Shown here in pieces: positions 56,775 to 64,000 of a stretch of 64,000 nt of DNA (within the stretch, counting starts at the first letter, position 1; every line of letters begins with the position of its first letter). The stretch lies in contig NZ_CP016895.1 of assembly GCF_001704115.1 (NCBI RefSeq), positions 2,046,001 to 2,110,000 of the forward strand, in the 5' to 3' direction. The notes under the pieces are model-generated. The model did no database searches. It saw nothing but the letters and a program-made list of their open reading frames with translations, and was not told the origin of the DNA. The stretch comes from Acinetobacter larvae (GTDB lineage: Bacteria; Pseudomonadota; Gammaproteobacteria; Pseudomonadales; Moraxellaceae). The position numbers were made by a program, and so were the translations under genes.

Positions 56775-57875
56775 ATGCATTTTAAAAATCAAGATGATTA
56801 TAAAGTTTGGGCTGACCAACAAGAAAAAGGGGCTATTGGTGGGGGAATTTTTACCCCCAAAGGTCCTGAAGATTATGTGGGAGCAATCCCTGCCATTCGT
56901 GCTGTACTTTATTTTAAGGAAGGCTATAGCGATGAAATGCGTGAAGCTATTGCTCAATGTTTTGATGATTATAAGGTCTATGCTAAAGATCATTTAACAT
57001 GGCTGTGGTTATCAGAACCTCCAAAAGGTGCAGGTTCTGACAGTACTGAATTTAGAAATGCAAAACCCATACGTGAAATATTTAAGTTTTATAGTCCTAT
57101 GAAAGCCCTTAGTTTTTTATATACTAGTGGAAAACAACGATTTGCTACAGGGGCATGGGAATTTAATATTGGTGGTAAGAGTAAGTGGCAAACTGAAAAT
57201 GGAACATATCAAAGCGTTTTAACTTTTTCGATGCCTATTGAGTGGGTGGAAGAAAATACGAAAGCCTTTATTAAGTTATTTATCAACTGCGCGCAACGCT
57301 TAAAAGCCAATCACGGCTATGCTGGCTATGCTTGTATTATTTCTCAAATTCGAGAAGATAAAAATGAACCGACTGAAGCTTACTTTTCTCGCAAATTTTG
57401 GGCAATGAATGTCGGTAATCCGTTCCTTGAAGCAAGCCATTTAATCAACGGAATAAAAACGGTGAGCTGGCTAACTGCCATTAACTACGAATGGTTTAAT
57501 AAAATTCGAGAACAAGAAGTTCTAAACAGTGAGTTAGCCATGAGTTGGTTTATTGGTTATGACTATGGTACGGGTGTTGTGATTCAAGCGGGTAATTTAC
57601 CTTTAAGCGGTTCTGATGAGGTAGACCCATTACCTGCTCCATATATCTTACTTAATCGTATTCTCAAGCCATTACGAGTCAATAAGATACAAACACTACA
57701 TCGAGGGAACTACTCAACTGATGAAATACCTCTAATCAAAGGTTATCGTGCTGAAGCGTGGATGAAACGCTTTGATATTGAAGATGATCAAAAACTCGAA
57801 TACTTTGGGAAATTACAAAATGAACCTAAGCTAAATGGTAAACACGCCTTTTTAGATAAACGTATCGACTGGTAA
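56775..57875 (+). CDS. Type VI immunity protein, TsiV (DUF3396) family
   Basis: 366 residues from the ATG at 56775, 14 nt after the nuclease fragment; the frame is open 7 codons upstream. Family features are AVLYFKEGYSDEMREAIAQC (about 50-69), SFLYTSGKQRF with WEFNIGG, and AGYACIISQ, all typical of the DUF3396 proteins renamed type VI immunity for VRR-NUC. The protein should bind and neutralise the cognate nuclease in the cytoplasm. It looks intact while the effector is truncated, so it is an orphan immunity gene. No T6SS structural gene is in the window. Confidence 0.82.
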   Translation: MHFKNQDDYKVWADQQEKGAIGGGIFTPKGPEDYVGAIPAIRAVLYFKEGYSDEMREAIAQCFDDYKVYAKDHLTWLWLSEPPKGAGSDSTEFRNAKPIREIFKFYSPMKALSFLYTSGKQRFATGAWEFNIGGKSKWQTENGTYQSVLTFSMPIEWVEENTKAFIKLFINCAQRLKANHGYAGYACIISQIREDKNEPTEAYFSRKFWAMNVGNPFLEASHLINGIKTVSWLTAINYEWFNKIREQEVLNSELAMSWFIGYDYGTGVVIQAGNLPLSGSDEVDPLPAPYILLNRILKPLRVNKIQTLHRGNYSTDEIPLIKGYRAEAWMKRFDIEDDQKLEYFGKLQNEPKLNGKHAFLDKRIDW

Positions 57876-57904
57876 GTTTAAAGATCTAACTTAAATCGCA
57901 TTTT

Positions 57905-57971
57905 GCATAGGCCATATCATCCTCATTTACTTTTACCCCAATGGGATGATAGAAAATATATGTGCCTATGC
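57905..57971. other. Two-tier inverted repeat after the TsiV gene
   Basis: Outer 8-bp arms GCATAGGC (57905-57912) and GCCTATGC (57964-57971) enclose a second perfect 8-bp stem TATCATCC (57915-57922) and GGATGATA (57944-57951). The internal loop is 2 nt on one side and 12 on the other; the apical loop is 21 nt. No T run follows. It could be a structured 3' end, an RNA element or a former recombination site. Confidence 0.5.
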
Positions 57972-58125
57972 TCATTCAGAAAATCATTCATCTTTTACAC
58001 TAAACAGAAATTTTTGCTCAGTCGCTAATACCACCCAAAAAATCATCATCATTTTTTTGCATTTATGGCAATGAATTATTTTCAACCTCCTGCTAGTCTG
58101 TTGCAATGTTTTTGCACCACACAAC

Positions 58126-58158
58126 AAAAAGGCTCAATCCCTTTCAGAATCAAGCCTT
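58126..58158 (-). terminator. Rho-independent terminator of obgE-proB
   Basis: On the minus strand a 12-bp stem (arms 58147-58158 and 58129-58140, three G-U pairs) with a 6-nt loop is followed by a T run (the A run at 58126-58130). It lies about 30 bases after the proB stop. Confidence 0.75.
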
Positions 58159-58188
58159 AGCGTTATGTTTGGTTATGGTAGGTTTTTG

Positions 58189-59322
58189 CTAATATATTGC
58201 CATATGATTGCGATGAATCATTTCCAGCGAACGTGACTCACCCAAGACTTGGAAGACTTTATCAGAAGCTAGACCTTTGACCAATTCTGCCGAACGTGAA
58301 CTAAAATTAACACGTCCAACCGCAATGCGCTGACCTGTTGGATCGACACACTCCACCACATCACCCCGATCAAAGTGCCCTTCTACCGCTTTAACCCCCA
58401 CAGGCAATAAGCTGCGATGTTGTTGTTTAATAGCACGCACGGCACCAGCATCGATCACCAGACGTCCTGCAGTTTGCAAATGTGCTGCTAACCATTGTTG
58501 GTGGGCAGTCATGCGATCATCGTCGGTTAAGAACAATGTCCCCAAGCTTTCACCTGCCATCAAGCGGGTTAAAACATTTTCACTATCACCACTGGCGATT
58601 AAAGTTGGGCAACCAGATTTAGCCGCTAAACGCGCAGCACGAACTTTGGTCACCATACCACCGCGACCTAATTTACCGCCACCACCAGCCATTTCAAATA
58701 ACTGATCATCTAAGGCACGCACACTCTGCAACAGATGCGCATTGGGATTGTTGCGGGGATCTGCATCAAACATACCGGGTTGATCAGTCAGAATAATGAG
58801 CAAATCTGCGTGAACCTGACCAGCAACCATAGCAGCCAAAGTGTCATTGTCACCGAAGCGAATTTCATCGGTAGAGACGGTATCGTTTTCATTAATCACA
58901 GGAATGACACGCCAATCGATCAAATGCTGTAAGGTATCGCATGCATTAAGATAACGTCGACGGTCACTGAGGTCATCATGGGTCAACAAAATTTGTGCAG
59001 ACTGGACTTGATGTTGAGCCAAAGTGCTGGACCAAGTTTGAATCAATCCCATTTGCCCAATTGCGGCACAGGCCTGCAAACTGGGCAAGTCAGTCGGTCG
59101 TGTCGGCAATTGCATACGAACCATTCCCTCGGCAACTGCACCAGAAGAAACGAGAATGATCTCATGCCCTGCTTGATGTAAATCGACAATTTGTTTAGCC
59201 CAATGTGCAATTGCTTGCAAATCTAAACCTTGCCCATTTGCAGTGAGTAGAGACGATCCGATTTTCACTACGATTCGTTTACACGCCTGTAATTGGCGCT
59301 GCCCATCGACCACGTCTATCAT
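58189..59322 (-). CDS. proB: Glutamate 5-kinase
   Basis: Phosphorylates glutamate, the first step of proline synthesis. 377 residues: an amino-acid kinase domain (about 1-260) with [44 protein letters not shown] and [11 protein letters not shown], then a C-terminal PUA domain (about 285-365). Feedback inhibition by proline is known for the family. It begins 18 nt after the obgE stop, so the two are one operon, a common gamma-proteobacterial pairing. Confidence 0.97.
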   Translation of the reverse strand: MIDVVDGQRQLQACKRIVVKIGSSLLTANGQGLDLQAIAHWAKQIVDLHQAGHEIILVSSGAVAEGMVRMQLPTRPTDLPSLQACAAIGQMGLIQTWSSTLAQHQVQSAQILLTHDDLSDRRRYLNACDTLQHLIDWRVIPVINENDTVSTDEIRFGDNDTLAAMVAGQVHADLLIILTDQPGMFDADPRNNPNAHLLQSVRALDDQLFEMAGGGGKLGRGGMVTKVRAARLAAKSGCPTLIASGDSENVLTRLMAGESLGTLFLTDDDRMTAHQQWLAAHLQTAGRLVIDAGAVRAIKQQHRSLLPVGVKAVEGHFDRGDVVECVDPTGQRIAVGRVNFSSRSAELVKGLASDKVFQVLGESRSLEMIHRNHMAIY

Positions 59323-59340
59323 GATGTTCCTCAGTTGTAC

Positions 59341-60570
<1,230 letters not shown>

Positions 60571-60748
60571 CTAAGCCGCATATTTTGCCATAATTCAGCA
60601 AATTACTCGAATAGTATTATGCAAGAATTTGCAAAATACTGCTTTTAGCCACTTAGTTTTTAGACAAACTGATATTTTATATAAGAATATCACCCATCAC
60701 TAAGCGCATTCGCGCCATCACTAAATGACTAAAATGCCTGCATGAGCG

Positions 60749-61150
60749 CTAAATGCTTGGAAGATTACTGTGTAATGAAGACTGACTGGCGTGTTGTGCC
60801 GCAACAACATCTGGAAAATTCATCTCAATCCATTGGATAAAATAATTGAGTTTTTCCGCAGCTTGCGCGCCTAAAAAGGTCAGTTGATACTCAACCTTGG
60901 GGGGAATTTCGGGATAAACCGTACGTAAGACAAAACCATCTTGTTCTAATGTTTTTAAGGTTTGTGCCAGCATTTTTTCGCTGACCCCTTCTATGCGTTT
61001 ACGCAATTCACTAAAACGCTGTACACCATCCATCAGGCAATGTAAAACCAATACCGACCATTTACTGGTGAGATGCTCCAAAACCATTCGGGATGGACAT
61101 TGACTCGACAAGACTTGTCCGAGCAATTCACTTTTTGCATAACGGTTCAT
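60749..61150 (-). CDS. HxlR-type transcriptional regulator
   Basis: 133 residues, a winged-helix protein of the HxlR family: CPSRMVLEHLTSKWSVLVLH near the N terminus, RFSELRKRIEGVSEKMLAQT as the recognition region and QDGFVLRTVYPEIPPKVEYQ as the wing. The N-terminal cysteine (residue 18) is conserved in the family and often senses thiol or quinone stress. The gene lies 55 bases downstream of an array of 15-bp repeats that may be its operator. No target gene is clear. Confidence 0.88.
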   Translation of the reverse strand: MNRYAKSELLGQVLSSQCPSRMVLEHLTSKWSVLVLHCLMDGVQRFSELRKRIEGVSEKMLAQTLKTLEQDGFVLRTVYPEIPPKVEYQLTFLGAQAAEKLNYFIQWIEMNFPDVVAAQHASQSSLHSNLPSI

Positions 61151-61204
61151 AACAAGCTCCCAGTAAAGTTTAGCGAATGCTGTGTGCCAAACATTTTGGC
61201 TTAT

Positions 61205-61264
61205 GGGTTTAGATTAAGCGGGTTTAAATTAAGTTAGTTTAGATTAAGTCGGTTTGCATTAAGC
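61205..61264. repeat. Four 15-bp tandem repeats upstream of the HxlR gene
   Basis: Copies start at 61205, 61220, 61235 and 61250 with consensus KGGTTTAGATTAAGY. The array lies in the 224-base space between the membrane-anchored unknown (61375) and the HxlR gene, which starts at 61150. Confidence 0.8.
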
Positions 61265-61374
61265 AACTTACTTATAGATAGTTTCTAACTCAAGCCATCA
61301 TACCTGGATGCTTAATGAATAACCAGTCCTTATCCGCGTTATGCATGGATTATTGAGCCATTTGAGCAATCAGC

Positions 61375-62064
61375 CTACTGATTTATTTGAATCTGTTGTA
61401 ATGGCAATTGCAATTGCATCGCCAAATTTGCGCTGGTATCACGGCGGACATTGTACATCGTGGCATTAAAATGACTAATCTGCTGCATCACCAAGTCATC
61501 ATTGATCTGTAGCTTAGGATGCAAAACCTGTTGCACAGCTAAGTTTAATTGCTCATCAAAAGCAAAATCGACCGGACCATTAAATTGAATCCGAACCGGT
61601 AAGTGATAACGGCGTTTTAAATGAAATGGCACAGCCAGTCGAATTGGAATATTCATGCTTAATGACAACCGGGGCAAAAATTTATGCTGATAAACCAAGT
61701 CCGTACTCGTTTCTAGCGGCATATTACTCTGTACGTTTATGGTCGTGGCATAATCGATATCGACCTGCATGATCGTGGTTGTTGCAAAGGTCAAATCTGC
61801 CGCATAACGTCCCTTCAAAGGAATATGTAAGGGTTGATTAAAATTGATTGCGGTATCGAGTGTACCCGCGGCATGTGCAGCCAAAGGTCGATTTACCTGT
61901 ATATGTGTGGCTAGCTGATCTGACAAACGGATATTAGCATGGTCTGCACTGACCGACATCGAGGCGCTTAAATTTAAATATACCCAGAACAACAAGCTGA
62001 CCAAACACATGACCACAGTAAAAAAAACCAACATCTGCCCATAAAATCGCGAAACCCAAAACAT
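61375..62064 (-). CDS. Hypothetical membrane-anchored periplasmic protein
   Basis: 229 residues. One N-terminal membrane helix (LVFFTVVMCLVSLLFWVYL, about 12-30) is followed by a beta-rich domain with alternating polar and hydrophobic residues: repeated patterns such as HIPLKGRYAADLTF, RLAVPFHLKRRYHLPVRIQF. The rest should lie in the periplasm. No catalytic motif is visible. Transcribed on the minus strand upstream of the HxlR gene; the array of 15-bp repeats separates them. Family unknown to me. Confidence 0.65.
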   Translation of the reverse strand: MFWVSRFYGQMLVFFTVVMCLVSLLFWVYLNLSASMSVSADHANIRLSDQLATHIQVNRPLAAHAAGTLDTAINFNQPLHIPLKGRYAADLTFATTTIMQVDIDYATTINVQSNMPLETSTDLVYQHKFLPRLSLSMNIPIRLAVPFHLKRRYHLPVRIQFNGPVDFAFDEQLNLAVQQVLHPKLQINDDLVMQQISHFNATMYNVRRDTSANLAMQLQLPLQQIQINQ

Positions 62065-62158
62065 AGATAAGCTCCCTGTTTACTGCTGTGTGCGTATTCT
62101 TATTCAAGTGGACACCGAGTGGCACTTAGTATTGAACAGTGAGTCTTATTGTTAGACA

Positions 62159-62338
62159 CTATTCTCTACTTTGTAGGCTTAATAGAAATGCAACTGCTCC
62201 TAGAGCAATAACTTTACCAACTCTCACATCATCAAAAGTAATGTTTGAATTAAGTATCGTAATCAAAAAAACAAACCATATAATTGCAAGTCAAGACCAC
62301 GATCCAAGATAAAGGGCTAGGAAAAACTTCCTCTTCAT
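62159..62338 (-). pseudogene. Small membrane protein gene with in-frame stop
   Basis: On the minus strand the frame starts at 62338 with MKRKFFLALYLGSWS, meets TGA at 62293, and continues in the same frame for 43 codons: LAIIWFVFLITILNSNITFD, then VIALGAVAFLLSLQ, ending at 62159. Both parts look like a two-helix membrane protein, so a Trp codon was probably turned into TGA. It begins 7 nt after the previous fragment's stop, as in an operon. Confidence 0.5.
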
Positions 62339-62345
62339 AAACTTA

Positions 62346-62565
62346 TTACTTGGATATCTCATTTTTATTCAATGCTTTTGGTATACTTTTAAGATAAATT
62401 TCCTCTAAAACAGCACGTTGTATTTCACGTTTTGGAGCCAATCCTTTTTCTTGATGTGGATTCAAGATTGTAGACCATGGTCCCGTCAGCATCTTTAAAC
62501 TGTTGGGTTAAAACCGCTGGTGATCTGTTTGGATATTTACTAATAATGTATTCTTCAAAATTCAT
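62346..62565 (-). pseudogene. Frameshifted small gene
   Basis: Starts at an ATG (62565) with a strong GGGAGG site 10 nt upstream. It reads MNFEEYIISKYPNRSPAVLT to FKDADG, after which its own frame stops at 62425. The next frame, from a one-base shift at GGGA (62481-62484), continues as PWSTILNPHQEKGLAPKREI and ends KALNKNEISK at 62346. Joined, it is about 72 residues of polar, soluble protein. I do not recognise it. The ATG overlaps the stop of the fragment upstream (ATGA). Confidence 0.5.
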
Positions 62566-62720
62566 TGTTTTGATGCCTCCCAAATAACGTCAGGTGTATC
62601 TGAAACGTTCTTTAGCATCTCACTTACGCGGCTTAATTCGTCTACAGAGTGAGCAGTACCACCGCTCTTATTCACACATCGATTCACAAAAATGTAAACA
62701 TTAAAACCACTGTATGATAG
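62562..62720 (-). pseudogene. C-terminal fragment of an unknown gene
   Basis: Open minus-strand frame of 53 codons after a TGA at 62721: SGFNVYIFVN, then NKSGGTAHSVDELSRVSEML and SDTPDVIWEASK, ending at 62562 in a TGA that overlaps the next gene's ATG. No ATG start is present, though a GTG at 62675 is possible. It looks like the tail of a larger protein, with the next gene tightly coupled. Confidence 0.45.
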
Positions 62721-62723
62721 TCA

Positions 62724-62966
62724 TTTTAGCGCTACATCAAATATAATAAGTGACATCGCTATTCGGTTTTACTGAAAAGCACGTTATAACAGATAATCTA
62801 TTTCATGCTATTTTCTCCCACTATTCGGCATGAAATAACATCTGTGAGAATATAGTAGTGTACATAAATATACGGCGATATATTTGCTTCTGTTTATACA
62901 CAGCTTTGAAAAATTATATAAATTTTTAAAACCGTTCATTTCTAAATTGGGTGAGTAGATCAAAGC
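62724..62966. other. AT-rich spacer upstream of the AraC-type gene
   Basis: About 240 bases with no coding-like frame. It separates the decayed minus-strand genes from the divergent regulator and should hold its promoter. Confidence 0.4.
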
Positions 62967-64000
62967 ATGAAATCATTTATGGATAATAAAGGCGTGAGCA
63001 GCAGCCTAACCAATATGGTCAATCGTTTCTGTGAACAGCACAACATCACAAGCCCTATTCATAAAATATATGACGTTGATGAGCGCATCCCATTAACTGA
63101 ATGGCATCGTATTTTAACTTATTTAAATGAACGCTATCAAAAACCGGATTTAGGTATTGCCCTTGGCAAAATAAGTCGAGCCTCCGATATTGGCATTGTG
63201 GCTTATCTCTGTATGAGTTGCACAACAGTGGCTGAAGTATTCGATTTAATCCAACGTTATCAGCGTATTTGGTATCACATTTCCAACGTTGAAGTCCAAG
63301 AAAATAATACCTGTATTCGCTATACCTGGCAAAGCCCAGCTTATATTTTAGCAGGTGATCTACATAATGAAGCACGTTTGGTAAATGATACGGCCTTTGC
63401 AATGATCGTCAATTTTGTAAACCACTTGGTTGAACCTGCTCATTTTTATCCATTAAATATGGCATTTAGTACAACAGCTCCCAGTAGTACACAGCAACAT
63501 GAACAATTTTTTCATTGTCCTGTTCATTTTAATGCACCAGTGAATTATATTGAATATGACAAAGCTATGCTGCAGCTTAAAATAAAACAACCTTGTCAAC
63601 GTGATACGCAGATATTACACCGCATTTTAGAAAAGAATGCTAACCAGCTTCTATCTAAATATCCCGAGGATGCCGATTTTAATGAGATTATAAATCGTGC
63701 CATTATTAAAGCCATACAACAACATCGTTCAGATATTCATTTCGTAGCAGAATCTTTAGGTATGTCGAGCCGTTTATTGCAACATCGCCTAAAACAACAT
63801 CACAGCCATTTTTCTCAGCATTTAACACAGATTCGTAAATCACTTGCCTTACAATATCTAGAAGATGCTTCATTACATATTAGTGATATTGCGAGTTTAT
63901 TGGCTTATCACGAACCTGCTTCATTTAATCGTGCTTTCAAATCATGGACTGGACTTAGCCCGCTACAATGGCGACAAGAAAATCTAAATCAAATCGACTA
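62967..64000 (+). CDS. AraC-family transcriptional regulator (3' end at window edge)
   Basis: Open frame from the ATG at 62967 to the last base; the final two bases TA would be the start of a stop or Tyr codon, so at most little is missing. About 344 residues are visible. The N-terminal part is of the arabinose-binding-domain type (PF12625-like; IALGKISRASDIGIVAYLCM). The C-terminal AraC helix-turn-helix pair is clear: FVAESLGMSSRLLQHRLKQH and IASLLAYHEPASFNRAFKSW, then GLSPLQWRQEN. Such regulators often control amino-acid or fatty-acid use; the target lies outside the window. Divergent from the decayed genes. Confidence 0.9.
   Translation, partial: MKSFMDNKGVSSSLTNMVNRFCEQHNITSPIHKIYDVDERIPLTEWHRILTYLNERYQKPDLGIALGKISRASDIGIVAYLCMSCTTVAEVFDLIQRYQRIWYHISNVEVQENNTCIRYTWQSPAYILAGDLHNEARLVNDTAFAMIVNFVNHLVEPAHFYPLNMAFSTTAPSSTQQHEQFFHCPVHFNAPVNYIEYDKAMLQLKIKQPCQRDTQILHRILEKNANQLLSKYPEDADFNEIINRAIIKAIQQHRSDIHFVAESLGMSSRLLQHRLKQHHSHFSQHLTQIRKSLALQYLEDASLHISDIASLLAYHEPASFNRAFKSWTGLSPLQWRQENLNQID

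Overview
The window reads as a chromosomal segment of a gamma-proteobacterium of the genus Acinetobacter or a very close relative. The DNA is AT-rich and gene-dense. The gene set fits that group: a Coq7-type ubiquinone hydroxylase next to an LplT-like carrier, an Lrp-type regulator beside putP and a putA that lacks the DNA-binding domain, TamA/TamB, obgE-proB, ybaB-recR, and a FecI/FecR siderophore system. The genus is inferred from protein similarity judged by eye; the species cannot be named from this window.

Layout. 1-2.5 kb: the end of a CidA/LrgA-LrgB pair and a MscS-type channel. 2.6-5.7 kb: rpiA with a YgjP-like metalloprotease, then ilvA. 6-12 kb: a proline-use locus (putP, an Lrp-type regulator, putA). 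12-17.3 kb: a small repeat protein, DoxX-like protein, acnB and a methionine aminopeptidase. 17.4-25.3 kb: a lipoprotein and tamA-tamB. 25.6-27.5 kb: an LplT-like transporter and coq7. 27.6-32.7 kb: a KdpE-like regulator without a sensor kinase, then a Fur-box-led fecI-fecR-TonB receptor operon. 33-37.5 kb: a two-gene RND efflux system. 37.8-46.9 kb: small unknowns, rnd, ybaB-recR, metZ, a PhaC-like hydrolase, a 3-hydroxyisobutyrate-dehydrogenase-type enzyme, a YARHG-like secreted protein, a HIT protein and queG. 47.2 kb: bioB. 48.3-54.1 kb: an accessory-looking stretch of small or unknown genes and gene fragments. 54.5-57.9 kb: a DUF1615 lipoprotein, a HAD phosphatase, and a beheaded VRR-NUC nuclease fragment followed by an apparently intact TsiV-type immunity gene. 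58.2-60.5 kb: obgE-proB. 60.7-64 kb: an HxlR regulator, a membrane-anchored unknown, a decayed three-gene module, and an AraC-type regulator that runs to the window end.

Most of the window is housekeeping metabolism, envelope assembly and transport. The unusual material is in the accessory stretches. These are two graveyards of what look like interbacterial-conflict or phage-derived genes (56.4-57.9 kb and 62.1-62.7 kb), a stand-alone protein carrying the cysteine/histidine motif of phage Mu F-like head proteins, a small protein made almost entirely of 23-residue repeats, and many intergenic arrays of short (often 15 bp) degenerate tandem repeats, one of them just upstream of the HxlR gene. 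No tRNA, rRNA, CRISPR array or complete insertion sequence was seen. Family assignments rest on motifs read by eye, without database searches.
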